A stretch of DNA of 64,000 nucleotides from Chloroflexota bacterium. Lineage in GTDB: Bacteria > Chloroflexota > Anaerolineae > Anaerolineales > Villigracilaceae. Below, piece after piece: positions 25,105-33,789 of this stretch. The DNA is taken from assembly GCA_021414245.1 (NCBI GenBank), contig JAIOOU010000004.1, positions 496,001-560,000 on the forward strand, written 5' to 3'. Numbering within the stretch: the first letter of the stretch is position 1; each line of letters begins with the position of its first letter. The translations under genes and the position numbers were made by a program. The notes under the pieces were generated by a model that saw only the letters and a program-made list of their open reading frames with translations, made no database searches and was not told the origin of the DNA.

Positions 25105-25974
25105 ATGGATGCGATCGTAACTGCTGGCGGTATTCCGCAATCAGGAGACCCTCTCTATACGTATTCCAACGGCGATTCCAAAGCCCTGATCGATGTGGCC
25201 GGCAAGCCCATGGTCCAATGGATCCTGGATGCGCTGGGTAACTCCAAAAAAGTCGACCGGGTGATCGTGATCGGCCTGACGCCCAAGAGTGGCCTGACCT
25301 GCAAGAAGCCCCTGCATTACATCTCCAATCAGGGACGCATGCTTGCCAATATTGTGGCCGGCGTGAACAAGGCGCTCGAGTTGAACAGGAAGACCGAATA
25401 TGTGTTGTTGGTTTCATCCGATATCCCCGCCCTCAAGGGTGAAATGGTGGATTGGCTGGTGAATACCGCCATGAAAACCAAGGATGACCTGTATTATGGC
25501 GTTTGTCCGCGTGAAGTGATGGAGGCCCGTTATCCCACTTCCCACCGAACCTATACCCAATTAAAGGATATGGAAGTCTGCGGCGCGGATGTGAACATCA
25601 TTCACGTGAGCATGACCACGGATCATCTCGATACCTGGGAACAGTTGATCGGCAATCGCAAGAGTCCCCTGCGGCAGGCGGCTGTCATTGGCTGGGATAC
25701 CCTGTACCAATTGTTCACACGCCAATTCACTTTGCAGGGATTGGTGGAGCGTGCCTCTGAGAGGATCGGCATCAAAGGCCGCGCCATTATTTGGTCCCAT
25801 GCCGAGCCGTGCATGGATGTGGACAAGCCCCATCAACTGGAGATCATGCGCACAGACCTGGCAAGGCAGATCAAAAAAGAATCCGCGGCGGTGAAAAAAT
25901 CAGCGCCGGTGAAAAAAGCCGTTTCTTCCAAAAAGAAGGTTGCAAAACCCGGAACGAAGGCCAAGCGTAAATGA
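25105..25974 (+). CDS. MobA-like nucleotidyltransferase with lysine-rich tail
   Basis: 289 residues. Residues 1-240 are an NTP-transferase fold: DAIVTAGGIP (a variant of the LAGGxGxR loop), a conserved lysine in DSKALIDVAGKPM, and SSDIPALKG supplying the metal-binding aspartate. Such enzymes attach a nucleotide to a sugar- or alcohol-phosphate. The last 35 residues are an unusual Lys/Ala/Pro-rich tail (KKSAPVKKAVSSKKK) like histone H1 tails, probably disordered and acid-binding. It starts 3 bp after the preceding gene and overlaps the PAP2 gene by 4 bp (ATGA), so translation is coupled. No own ribosome site is clear. Confidence 0.8.
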   Translation: MDAIVTAGGIPQSGDPLYTYSNGDSKALIDVAGKPMVQWILDALGNSKKVDRVIVIGLTPKSGLTCKKPLHYISNQGRMLANIVAGVNKALELNRKTEYVLLVSSDIPALKGEMVDWLVNTAMKTKDDLYYGVCPREVMEARYPTSHRTYTQLKDMEVCGADVNIIHVSMTTDHLDTWEQLIGNRKSPLRQAAVIGWDTLYQLFTRQFTLQGLVERASERIGIKGRAIIWSHAEPCMDVDKPHQLEIMRTDLARQIKKESAAVKKSAPVKKAVSSKKKVAKPGTKAKRK

Positions 25975-26531
25975 GTTTTCGTTCCCTGCTTGAACTTGAT
26001 GCCCGACTCTCTGACCGGATGCGTGTCGCTGAGAAGCCGGGCATTTTGCGGAGTGTGGCTGTCTTCTTTGCGCATTCGGGAGACTCGTGGTTTTGGTTCG
26101 CCGCTCTGATCCTCGCCTGGTTTTTCAGCAGCACCGCCTGGAAACAATGGGAAGTGGTGGAGTTCTTCGGGATCGCCGGGCTGGCCGGGGTGGTGCTGGC
26201 GATCAAATTCCTGGTCCGCAGGGAGAGGCCCCAGGGGGAGTGGGGCGGCATCTATCGCAACACGGACCCGCATTCCTTCCCGTCCGGTCATGCCGCGCGC
26301 TCGTTTCTGATCGCAATCATCGCATCCGCATTTGGACCGGCCTGGCTGGCAGCGCTTCTTTGGGTGTGGGCGCCGCTGGTGGCTTTGGCCCGCGTGGCCA
26401 TGGGCGTGCATTATCTGTCCGATGTGGTGGCAGGCGCGGTGTTGGGAGTGATCGTGGCTTTGTTTGGCCTGCAGATCTACGCACCGTTGATCGCCTGGTT
26501 CACATCCGTTTCCGGATTTCCGCTCTGGTGA
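25971..26531 (+). CDS. PAP2-family membrane phosphatase
   Basis: 186 residues with about five membrane helices and the full acid-phosphatase signature: KFLVRRERP (motif 1), PSGHAARS (motif 2) and ARVAMGVHYLSDVVAG (motif 3 with the catalytic His and Asp). It should dephosphorylate a lipid phosphate or isoprenyl pyrophosphate at the membrane. Coupled by ATGA overlap to the nucleotidyltransferase gene, it may remove the phosphate from a lipid made in the same operon; this is inference. It is followed by an imperfect hairpin at about 26549-26593 that may terminate transcription. Confidence 0.87.
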   Translation: MSFRSLLELDARLSDRMRVAEKPGILRSVAVFFAHSGDSWFWFAALILAWFFSSTAWKQWEVVEFFGIAGLAGVVLAIKFLVRRERPQGEWGGIYRNTDPHSFPSGHAARSFLIAIIASAFGPAWLAALLWVWAPLVALARVAMGVHYLSDVVAGAVLGVIVALFGLQIYAPLIAWFTSVSGFPLW

Positions 26532-26548
26532 AATTTTTCTCTCCAAGT

Positions 26549-26593
26549 AAAAAAGGTATGAAAGGCGGATATTCTGCACTTCATGCCCTTTTT
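26549..26593 (+). terminator. Possible terminator hairpin
   Basis: Imperfect inverted repeat (AAAAAAGG.ATGAA against TTCATGCCCTTTTT) ending in five T, 18 bp after the PAP2 stop. Confidence 0.5.
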
Positions 26594-26622
26594 AATTCGC
26601 AACAGTATCAGGAGGTTTGAAC

Positions 26623-27039
26623 ATGCATGCGATGACTTTTCGATTGAAACCGGGGCTGGACCTTTTTGACTCGATTGAATCCTTTGTGGTTGAGAACGGG
26701 ATCCAGGCGGGTTGTGTTCTTTCCTGCGTTGGCAGTTTGACCCACGTCACTCTGCGTCTTGCTAACCGCGCATCCTACAACGATTATGACGGTCATTTTG
26801 AGATCGTCTCCATAACCGGAACGGTTTCCACCCATGGCTCCCACATCCACCTTGCGGTTTCAGACGGGGAGGGTATGACCCTGGGCGGACACCTTGTACC
26901 AGGCTGTAAAATCTACACCACCGCCGAGATCGTGCTGGCCGTGTTCGAGGATGTGATCTACAAGCGCGAATTATTGGAAAACGACTCAGGCTATGAGGAA
27001 TTGACTGTGCATGCTTCCATTTCCGATAAAAAACGGTGA
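26623..27039 (+). CDS. PCC/DUF296 domain protein (AT-hook-less)
   Basis: 138 residues consisting of one PPC/PCC (DUF296) domain: FRLKPGLDLFDSIESF, GIQAGCVLSCVGSLTHVTLR, and THGSHIHLAVSDGEG, where the spaced histidines may bind metal. The family occurs alone in bacteria and fused to AT-hooks in plants; bacterial function is unknown. GGAGG lies 7 bp before the ATG at 26623, which rules out the TTG six bases upstream. It stands alone between the PAP2 operon and the 7TM sensor. Confidence 0.87.
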   Translation: MHAMTFRLKPGLDLFDSIESFVVENGIQAGCVLSCVGSLTHVTLRLANRASYNDYDGHFEIVSITGTVSTHGSHIHLAVSDGEGMTLGGHLVPGCKIYTTAEIVLAVFEDVIYKRELLENDSGYEELTVHASISDKKR

Positions 27040-27128
27040 TTTTCAAAATTGTCGGTGCAAAAGCGCGCTCAATAACGATCTTTCAGTGTAAACTTACGAC
27101 TGCATAAATTAAAAGGTGGTGTAGATAC

Positions 27129-28523
27129 ATGCAGTGGCAGAATAATCCCTATTTCCTTCCCTTAATTATCTCCGGTTTGATCAGCCTGGTAAATGCGCTG
27201 GTCGTATCCCAGCGTAGAAGTGTGGCGGGCTCCCTGCCCCTGCTGGGAATGCTCCTGGCTTTGACCGGCTGGTCTTTTACCTACGCATTCGAACTCGCCA
27301 GCGGCAGCCTGTCCTGGCAGATCTTCTGGGCGAAGATCGAGTACGTGGGAATTGTGTCCATCCCAACGCTTTTTCTCCTGTTCACATTGGAGTATGCCCA
27401 GCACCGGCAGTTCTTCAAGCGCGGAATTATTTACCTGATCTGGCTGATTCCCATCATTACGCTTGTGTTGACCTGGACCAATGAAGCCCATGGCCTGATC
27501 TGGAGCGAAGTCGGACTTAAGGATGGAGGCGGCTTTTATTTGCTTTCCCTGGAGCATGGCGTCGTATTCTGGATCTGGACGGCTTTTTCCTATCTCTGTC
27601 TTGTGCTGGGTTCCTTTGTTTTGCTCCGCAGGGCGGTTTTCAGTCCGCCGGAACTCAAGCCGCAGTCGTATATTCTTGTCCTGGGCGCGGGTATCACATG
27701 GCTCGGAAACGTGATTTACCTGGCCAGGCTGAGCCCGGTCCCCGATCTGGATATCACTCCCATTTCCCTGATCCTGTCGATGCTCATTTACAGCATCGGT
27801 CTCTTCCGCTTTGGGATCCTGGATATCATGCCGATTGCCGGCGAGACCGTGCTGGAGAGCCTGGATAATGTTGTGATCGTCGTCAACGATGCGGACAGGA
27901 TCGCCTATATCAATCAGGCCTATGAATATTACAGCGGAGTCGATTCCAGGAACTTCACCGGCAAACCCGCCTCCAGCCTGCCCCTCTGGCCTTCCTTGAG
28001 CAAACTGGCCGGCTCGCACGCGACCGTGCGGGGTGAAGTTGTCATGACCTTCGAAGGACGGGATCCCGCGTATTTCAATGCGAGGGTTTCCACCGTCCGC
28101 TGGAAGAACCAGCCTTTGGGCCGCGCCTTTATTTTGGAGGATATTTCCGAGAGAAGGCGTGCCGAGAACAGTGCCTTTGGCGCCGGGGATGAAAGCCTTT
28201 TATCCCCGGACAACATTCCTTTGATTTGCGTTTTGCGGACACAGGATGAAAAGATCATCGAGGTGAACCGCTCGTTTATTCTGGAACTGGGCTTTGAACG
28301 CAAGGACGTGGTGGGTCAGTCGTTGCTGCAACTTGGAATTTGGGATGCCTATCAACGGGGGGAATTTCTGCACATCCTTCGCGGTGAAGGACATGTAACG
28401 GATCATTTCCTCTCGCTGGTAAATGTTAATCGAACGAAGCAATCCTATCTTGCCTCCGCCTACAGAATGGATATCCAGGAAAACAGTTATTTTGTCATTC
28501 TGGCTCATCCGGGCGGGAAATAA
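27129..28523 (+). CDS. 7TM-PAS-PAS sensor lacking an output domain
   Basis: 464 residues. Residues 1-230 form a HisKA_7TM-type seven-helix input domain closely similar to that of the diguanylate cyclase encoded at 11962-15111 (shared FWAKIEYVGIVSIPTLF-like segment and LVLTWTN). Two PAS domains follow (about 240-345 and 355-464). It ends inside or just after the second PAS: no kinase, GGDEF, EAL or HTH follows, and the stop codon is followed by a clean bidirectional terminator rather than a broken remainder. It may act through a partner protein or be an ancient truncation. Start ATG with AAGGTGGT upstream. Confidence 0.85.
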   Translation: MQWQNNPYFLPLIISGLISLVNALVVSQRRSVAGSLPLLGMLLALTGWSFTYAFELASGSLSWQIFWAKIEYVGIVSIPTLFLLFTLEYAQHRQFFKRGIIYLIWLIPIITLVLTWTNEAHGLIWSEVGLKDGGGFYLLSLEHGVVFWIWTAFSYLCLVLGSFVLLRRAVFSPPELKPQSYILVLGAGITWLGNVIYLARLSPVPDLDITPISLILSMLIYSIGLFRFGILDIMPIAGETVLESLDNVVIVVNDADRIAYINQAYEYYSGVDSRNFTGKPASSLPLWPSLSKLAGSHATVRGEVVMTFEGRDPAYFNARVSTVRWKNQPLGRAFILEDISERRRAENSAFGAGDESLLSPDNIPLICVLRTQDEKIIEVNRSFILELGFERKDVVGQSLLQLGIWDAYQRGEFLHILRGEGHVTDHFLSLVNVNRTKQSYLASAYRMDIQENSYFVILAHPGGK

Positions 28524-28537
28524 TCTTTCCTGATAAT

Positions 28538-28573
28538 AAAAAGAGGGACGGTCTCATGACCGTCCCTCTTTTT
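28538..28573. terminator. Bidirectional terminator between convergent genes
   Basis: 15-bp perfect stem (AAAAAGAGGGACGGT) around a 6-nt loop with A5 and T5 ends. It overlaps the ecfA stop by two bases and serves both the 7TM sensor and the ECF operon. Confidence 0.92.
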
Positions 28574-29381
28574 ATTTATTCCGGTGATTTTTGTAGATTT
28601 CCAAAAACTCCACTTGATTTCTGACCGTTTCCTTCAGGCCAAGTTTCTTTCCCAGCCGGGTTAATTGGGGCGGGTCAACATAGGTCTGTGCAAGGATATG
28701 TTCCTGGCCCAGGATCTCGCGCGCGGGGCCATCCAAAAGTATCCGTCCCTTCGACATGGCGATCACCCGCTCGAAATTTTCCGCGCAGAAGTCGATGTCA
28801 TGCGTAATGGTGATGACAGTCTTGCCCTCCCGGCGCAGCTCAGCGATGACGTGCGCAATACGCGCCACGTTGAGGGCGTCCTGCCCGGTGGTGGGTTCGT
28901 CGAAGATAACGATCGGAGTGTCCATGGCAATGACGGAGGCCAGCGCGACCATCTTGCGCCAGGTCGGGGACAGGTCGTAGGGATTGGTCTCAGTCTTGTC
29001 GCTTAACTCGGTCAGTGACAGCGCACGTTGAACCAGTTCATCGATCTTTTCCTTTGCATACCCCAGATTGCGCGGCCCAAACTTTACCTCGGTGCCGACA
29101 TCCTTTGAAAATAATTGTTCATCCGGATTTTGGAAGACGTACCCGACGCGTGAGGCCAGCTTTGCCACCGAATATTTTTTCGGATCCCATTCCCCGATCA
29201 AAACGGACCCGGCAGCTGCCTGCAACAGCCCGTTGAAGTGTCTCACGAGAGTGGTCTTGCCTGCGCCATTCTGCCCGACAATGGCCACCTGTTCGCCCGG
29301 TTCGACCACAAGCGAAACACCCTGCAGGGCTTCCAGTCCGGTTGGGTAGGTGAAGCGAAGGTCCCTTATCTCGATTTTCAT
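28572..29381 (-). CDS. ECF transporter ATPase (EcfA2-like) with degenerate ABC signature
   Basis: 269 residues. ABC ATPase with Walker A GQNGAGKTT (36-44), Q-loop FQNPDEQLF, Walker B IVIFDEPTTG with E162, and H-loop TITHD. The ABC signature, normally LSGGQ, reads LSPTWRK (about 137-143), which is unusual. It works with the upstream EcfA1 and EcfT as the energising module of an ECF vitamin/nucleoside importer. The start at ATG 29381 overlaps the EcfA1 stop by 4 bp; a longer frame upstream is a shadow. It is the last gene of the operon and ends at the terminator. Confidence 0.9.
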   Translation of the reverse strand: MKIEIRDLRFTYPTGLEALQGVSLVVEPGEQVAIVGQNGAGKTTLVRHFNGLLQAAAGSVLIGEWDPKKYSVAKLASRVGYVFQNPDEQLFSKDVGTEVKFGPRNLGYAKEKIDELVQRALSLTELSDKTETNPYDLSPTWRKMVALASVIAMDTPIVIFDEPTTGQDALNVARIAHVIAELRREGKTVITITHDIDFCAENFERVIAMSKGRILLDGPAREILGQEHILAQTYVDPPQLTRLGKKLGLKETVRNQVEFLEIYKNHRNK

Positions 29382-30217
29382 GGCTTGAATCCTTCTGCCG
29401 CCTCGTCCAAAGTGACCGGTAATTTTTCGCTCTTCCACAAACCTTGTTTTTTCGCCTCTCTGGCTGTGGACGTGTAGCGTGATATCCCGAACCCGTTTTC
29501 CGAAAGCAGATCCGAAGTCAGCAGCTCATTGGGTTTGCCTTCGAGCAGGATTTTGCCATCCTGCAGTGCAATGACCCGGTCTGCGAATTGTGCGATCCAC
29601 TCCATTTTGTGTTCGACCATCACGACCGTCATCCCGCCTTCCGCCATTTTACGGACCACGCCGAAGACTTCGCGCGTACCGATCGGGTCCATTTGCGAGG
29701 TTGGTTCGTCGAGGACGAGCAGTTTGGGACGCATGACCAGGATCGAGGTCAGAGCGACGCGCTGCTGTTGGCCGCCGGATAATGAATAGGGTGAACGGTC
29801 CGCCAGATCGCTGATGTCGGTCAGGCTCAAGGCTTCCTCCACCCGGGGTTTGATCTCTTCGCGCGGCACGCCGTTGTTTTCCAGCCCGAAGGCGATCTCT
29901 TCAAAGACGGTGTATTTCGCACCGGAGATCTGGTTGAAGGGATTTTGGAAGGCCAGACCAACGTTTCGCACCCACTCATCCAGCGTGGACTTGCTGGATT
30001 CCCGGCCGGCTACTTCCACACTGCCGCTGATCTCGCCCTTGAAAAAATGCGGCACAAACCCCGCGAGGGTGTAACACAAGGTGGACTTGCCGGCGCCGTT
30101 GGGGCCGACGACCGCAATGAACTCCCCCTCGTTGACCTGCAGATTGATATTCTGCAGGACGGGAGTCTTGGTCAGCGGATATTTATAAGTGACGTTTTGA
30201 AGGTTTATGAAAGCCAT
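29378..30217 (-). CDS. ECF transporter ATPase (EcfA1-like)
   Basis: 279 residues with canonical Walker A GPNGAGKST (38-46), Q-loop FQNPFNQI, signature YSLSGGQQQR (LSGGQ at 146-150), Walker B LLVLDEPTSQMD (D170, E171) and H-loop VEHKMEW. With its partner's weak signature, one of the two composite ATP sites would be complete and the other degenerate. It overlaps ecfT by 13 bp upstream and ecfA2 by 4 bp downstream, so the three are translated as a unit. Confidence 0.93.
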   Translation of the reverse strand: MAFINLQNVTYKYPLTKTPVLQNINLQVNEGEFIAVVGPNGAGKSTLCYTLAGFVPHFFKGEISGSVEVAGRESSKSTLDEWVRNVGLAFQNPFNQISGAKYTVFEEIAFGLENNGVPREEIKPRVEEALSLTDISDLADRSPYSLSGGQQQRVALTSILVMRPKLLVLDEPTSQMDPIGTREVFGVVRKMAEGGMTVVMVEHKMEWIAQFADRVIALQDGKILLEGKPNELLTSDLLSENGFGISRYTSTAREAKKQGLWKSEKLPVTLDEAAEGFKP

Positions 30218-30984
30218 ATTTTCAACGCGATGGAAAGAAGGACGAGCAGGATCAGCACCCAGCGGATGATTTTGTCGGAGAGGCTGTCGGGAATTTCATG
30301 CAGGGAGGTCTTTATGCTTTTGGATGTAAATCCGCGCGCTTCGATCGCAATGGCGCGTTCCTCCACTTCGACCAGGGAGCCAAAGACCAGGGGGCCGACA
30401 AGCGGAACGACCGAGCCCGCCCGTTTGAAAAAAGTGCTTTCGGTATCCAGTCCGCGCGAACGCTGGGCGGCAATAATGGTTTGGGCTTTGGCCTGCATCT
30501 GCGGCAGAATCTGCAGGGTGGAAATAATGACGTAGGCAAATTGAGGGGGCAGGCCGCGACGGGTCAGATCCGACATCAATTCGCTCGGATGGGTGGTCAG
30601 CAGAAAGAGTGTAAACGCGGAGATCATCACCGCAATTCTTGTGGAGATTCGAAATGCGAAGGATAGACTCTCCTGGGTGACATCCAGAAATAAATACTTG
30701 AAAATAACGGTGTTCCCGATCGGTTGAAAGAATGCCTGCATCAGAAAAATGAATCCGGCCGCAGGCAGGATAAGACGGATTGCGCTTGTAAAATATTCCC
30801 TGGAAACCCGCCCGGCAAAGGACAGGGGCACGATCACCAGGAGCAATAATATGTGGGCGGTCCAGTACCACGGGCTGACAATCGAAACAAGGACAATACT
30901 TAAAGCCAAAATGATCTTGGTTAAAGGATTGAGACGGTGGAGGGCGCTGTCGCGTTTGACGTAATAGGAAAGGCGTTCGTGCAT
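30205..30984 (-). CDS. ecfT: ECF transporter transmembrane protein EcfT
   Basis: 259 residues with five to six membrane helices, N-terminal RLNPLTKIILALSIVL, and paired charged motifs: RGLPPQFAYVI and, near the C-terminus, AQRSRGLDTE, the Ala-Arg-Gly coupling motifs of EcfT. It joins the two ATPases to an S component. The first gene after the terminator at 31050-31088, so its transcription depends on readthrough or its own promoter. It overlaps the ecfA1 start by 13 bp. Confidence 0.91.
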   Translation of the reverse strand: MHERLSYYVKRDSALHRLNPLTKIILALSIVLVSIVSPWYWTAHILLLLVIVPLSFAGRVSREYFTSAIRLILPAAGFIFLMQAFFQPIGNTVIFKYLFLDVTQESLSFAFRISTRIAVMISAFTLFLLTTHPSELMSDLTRRGLPPQFAYVIISTLQILPQMQAKAQTIIAAQRSRGLDTESTFFKRAGSVVPLVGPLVFGSLVEVEERAIAIEARGFTSKSIKTSLHEIPDSLSDKIIRWVLILLVLLSIALKIWLS

Positions 30985-31049
30985 AAATGTGGCCGTTTAT
31001 CCGTTTGAGGTAAAAGAGACGGGTCGTGTGGGTGGCTGGATTATAAGCC

Positions 31050-31088
31050 AAAAAAAATCAGGCTTCGCGAAGAAGCCTGATTTTTTTT
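31050..31088 (-). terminator. Terminator between the ECF S gene and ecfT
   Basis: 17-bp perfect stem, 5-nt loop, with an eight-base A/T run on each side, placed 18 bp after the S-component stop and 66 bp before ecfT. It would let the S component and upstream genes be made in excess of the energising module. Confidence 0.9.
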
Positions 31089-31105
31089 TATTCCAATGGA
31101 GTGGA

Positions 31106-31789
31106 TCAGCCGGCCAGCATATTGCGGACCAGGAAGCCCAGAGCGATCACAACAACAACCACCACCAGTGCGATGATCAGTTGAGTCCGGTTGGTGCCTT
31201 CCTCCACTTCGGCGTTCTCGGGCCGTGGGAAACGGGCAACGAGGCGCTTGGAAAGGCCCTGGACAATGGCAAAAGCAAGCATGGCTGTCGTGATCTTGTC
31301 AACAGGTTCAGTCAGGAAGCTGGTGCTGACCACTGCGGACCAGATGCCCTGGCCGGTCTGGAGCAGATAGGCCGTAATGAAGGAGGAACCGCTCGCGGTA
31401 ATCCCGCCGTACAAGTAAACCGAGATCGGGGTGGATACGATCGCGGCGGTGAGTGCGATCAGAAAGCCCGAGAGGATCACCTTCCACCAGTTCTTGAACA
31501 GCCCGGCATTGGCGCACAAGCCCGCCACGAGACCAATGAAAAATGCCACCGGCCACCAGGGGAGCGAGTCGGGGTTGAACAATCCCCAGATCGTGTTCGC
31601 CAGGGCGCCGGTCAGCGCGCCCGCCCAGGGACCGCAAATGATGCCCACCAGCACGGTGCCGATCGAGTCAAGAAAAACCGGCAATTTCAGAAGTACAACG
31701 ATCTGCCCGATCGCGATATTAATGGCGATCGCCACAGGGATGAGGACCCACGTCATGGTAGTGAAATCTTTTTTGATCTTGTCAAACAT
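31106..31789 (-). CDS. ECF transporter S component (substrate-binding membrane protein)
   Basis: 227 residues, six membrane helices. N-terminal helix WVLIPVAIAINIAIGQIVVLLKLP then VFLDSIGTVLVG and GPWAGALTGALAN, a Gly/Ala-rich S-component pattern; an extra C-terminal helix follows a charged linker. The start at 31789 has GGAGG five bases upstream; the ATG at 31801 would add four residues. Placement directly after two nucleoside hydrolases and ribokinase suggests the substrate is a nucleoside or a base-modified nucleoside; family-level substrate assignment is not possible from sequence. Confidence 0.85.
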   Translation of the reverse strand: MFDKIKKDFTTMTWVLIPVAIAINIAIGQIVVLLKLPVFLDSIGTVLVGIICGPWAGALTGALANTIWGLFNPDSLPWWPVAFFIGLVAGLCANAGLFKNWWKVILSGFLIALTAAIVSTPISVYLYGGITASGSSFITAYLLQTGQGIWSAVVSTSFLTEPVDKITTAMLAFAIVQGLSKRLVARFPRPENAEVEEGTNRTQLIIALVVVVVVIALGFLVRNMLAG

Positions 31790-31855
31790 TTTCGCCTCCA
31801 TTTTGAAATAAGGGATCAGAACTTCAAATAACTTAACACTGCCTGAACTGAAAAG

Positions 31856-32803
31856 TCACGAGAGGGATTTTGCCAGTTTTTCCATCCTTTCCAAAAACAG
31901 CTCCATGAACATGCGCGGCCTTACGCCAAGTGCAACTTTCATGTTGGGAGCCTTTTTTTCATAGTTATAGAAATCCGCAAAGGTATTCCCCAGGCCCACG
32001 CCCGTGGAAATATCCACATCCACATACAGCTCCCGGTAATCGCAGATCTCCGGCAGGAAGGTCAGGGCCAGCGTCATCGGGTCATTGATGACACAGCCTT
32101 CGATCTTTTGATACTCATCATGGAATTCCATGTAGAAACGGGTCGCATCTGCAATGAATTTCGTGACCGGCGAATCGATCTTCAGCAGCCGGCCCAGATC
32201 GTCCGGCGAAAAAATACATTCATAGGTCACATCCAGCGGTGTGAGCGTGATCGGCAGGCCGGAGTGATATACGATGTGCGCGGCATGCGGGTCCACATAA
32301 CTGTTGAATTCCGCCAGCGCGGTCGTGTTGCCTTCGTGACGGATCGCCCCGCCCATGATGAACACTTCCCTGACATTCCTGATGATGCGCGGTTCCTGAC
32401 GCACGGCCAGGGCGACATTTGTGAGCGGGCCGATGCACACCAGGGTGATTTCACCCGGGTTGGACATGATCTTCTCAATAAGAAAATCGCTTCCTTTTTG
32501 GACCTGGGGCCGGGTCTGCGGTGCCGGCAGTTTTGCATACCCGATGCCCTGATCCCCATGCGTTTCGGGTGCCAGCAGGGACGGCTGCACCAGCGGCAGT
32601 TCGCAGCCCTTGAAAACGGGGATTTGCCCGGCCTTTGCCAGCTCCAGCACCGACAGGGCATTGATCGTCCCCTGATTCGTGGACGAATTGCCGTGCACCA
32701 CGCTCAAGCCTTCAAGCGTCACTTCGGGAGATGCGAGGGCGAGCAGAATGGCCAGGGAATCGTCGATCCCGGGATCGGTGTCGAGGATGATGCGCTTGGT
32801 CAT
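31856..32803 (-). CDS. Nucleoside hydrolase (IunH/CU-NH family), second copy
   Basis: 315 residues. The N-terminal IILDTDPGIDD supplies the calcium-binding aspartates and GPLTNVALAV with IMGGAIRHEGN the conserved mid-region; DPHAAHIV and NDPMTLAL complete the metal and ribose site. These enzymes split the N-glycosidic bond of nucleosides to base plus ribose. It overlaps the preceding nucleoside hydrolase by 4 bp and lies 66 bp before the S component. The two copies are about half identical and may prefer different nucleosides. Confidence 0.92.
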   Translation of the reverse strand: MTKRIILDTDPGIDDSLAILLALASPEVTLEGLSVVHGNSSTNQGTINALSVLELAKAGQIPVFKGCELPLVQPSLLAPETHGDQGIGYAKLPAPQTRPQVQKGSDFLIEKIMSNPGEITLVCIGPLTNVALAVRQEPRIIRNVREVFIMGGAIRHEGNTTALAEFNSYVDPHAAHIVYHSGLPITLTPLDVTYECIFSPDDLGRLLKIDSPVTKFIADATRFYMEFHDEYQKIEGCVINDPMTLALTFLPEICDYRELYVDVDISTGVGLGNTFADFYNYEKKAPNMKVALGVRPRMFMELFLERMEKLAKSLS

Positions 32804-33759
32804 TTCGTTCGATCCTGAATGGAACGGCCCAGCGTTTCCATATGCGTGAGGAATAGTTCAACAAAATCGTCTCCGCGCACGTCCACGGCCACCTTCATAT
32901 TGACCGGTTTTTTGGAAACATTGGAAAAATCCGCAAATGTGTTTCCCATGGAAACACCGCCTGAGATGTCCACATCCACATAATATTCCCTCAGGGTCAG
33001 CAATTCCGGCGCGAGCAGGGCGGCCAGGGTCAGTGGATCGTGCAGGACGCAGCCCGCCTGGCCTATTTCCAGTGAAAACGCCATATAGTCGTGCATGGCG
33101 TCGGAAATGAATTTCGAGACGGGGGATTTGATTTTAAGCAGCCTGTCAATATGCTCCTGTTTCAGGATGCATTGATGGGTCACGTCCAGCGGAATTAATG
33201 TGATCGGGATGCCCGAATGAAAAACAATATGCGCCGCATGAGGGTCCACATAAATATTGAACTCGGCCAGTGGACTCATGTTGCCGCCCTCCCGGATCGC
33301 GCCGCCCATGATGACGAGCTCCTTTACCGCCGAAGCGAAACGGGGTTCCTTGCGGATCGCCATGGCGATGTTGGTCAACGGACCGATGGGGAAGATACTG
33401 ATCTGGCCGGGTTCGGCAAGGATTTTCTCGATCAGAAAGTCAACTGCATGCAGGCCAACAGGCCGGTTTTTCGGCTCGGGAAGATTGGCATTGCCCACCC
33501 CGCTTTCCCCGTGGACCAGAGCGGATGCGCGCAAAGGTTGAACGAGGGGAAGCATGTTTCCCCTCGCCACAGGGATATGTCCGGCGCCAGCCAATTCCAG
33601 GATTGCCAGGGCGTTGCGCGTGGCTTTGTCCACGGTGACATTGCCCTGTGTCGTGGTCAGGGCTTCAAGGGAGATTTTTGACGAAGAGAGCGCAAATAAA
33701 AAGGCAAGTGCGTCGTCCACGCCGGGGTCGGTATCGATGATGATGCGGGTTGGTTTCAT
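32800..33759 (-). CDS. Nucleoside hydrolase (IunH/CU-NH family), first copy
   Basis: 319 residues, same architecture as the next gene: IIIDTDPGVDD at the N-terminus, GPLTNIAMAI, IMGGAIREGGN, DPHAAHIV and HDPLTLAAL. Releases ribose from a nucleoside, feeding the ribokinase gene 30 bp upstream in the same operon. Tandem duplication followed by divergence is likely. The C-terminal NTFADFSNVSKKPVNMKVA stretch, repeated in both copies, is a family feature. Confidence 0.92.
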   Translation of the reverse strand: MKPTRIIIDTDPGVDDALAFLFALSSSKISLEALTTTQGNVTVDKATRNALAILELAGAGHIPVARGNMLPLVQPLRASALVHGESGVGNANLPEPKNRPVGLHAVDFLIEKILAEPGQISIFPIGPLTNIAMAIRKEPRFASAVKELVIMGGAIREGGNMSPLAEFNIYVDPHAAHIVFHSGIPITLIPLDVTHQCILKQEHIDRLLKIKSPVSKFISDAMHDYMAFSLEIGQAGCVLHDPLTLAALLAPELLTLREYYVDVDISGGVSMGNTFADFSNVSKKPVNMKVAVDVRGDDFVELFLTHMETLGRSIQDRTK

Positions 33760-33789
33760 GAGGTCCTGAAGGAAGGGATGATCCCATCC

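Noticed and set aside
27162-28019. Long open frame on the minus strand across the 7TM-PAS sensor
   Set aside because: Antisense of the transmembrane region; no start signal.
31802-31855. Riboswitch search upstream of the ECF S component
   Set aside because: Only about 54 bp separates it from the nucleoside hydrolase gene and no aptamer-like fold is visible.
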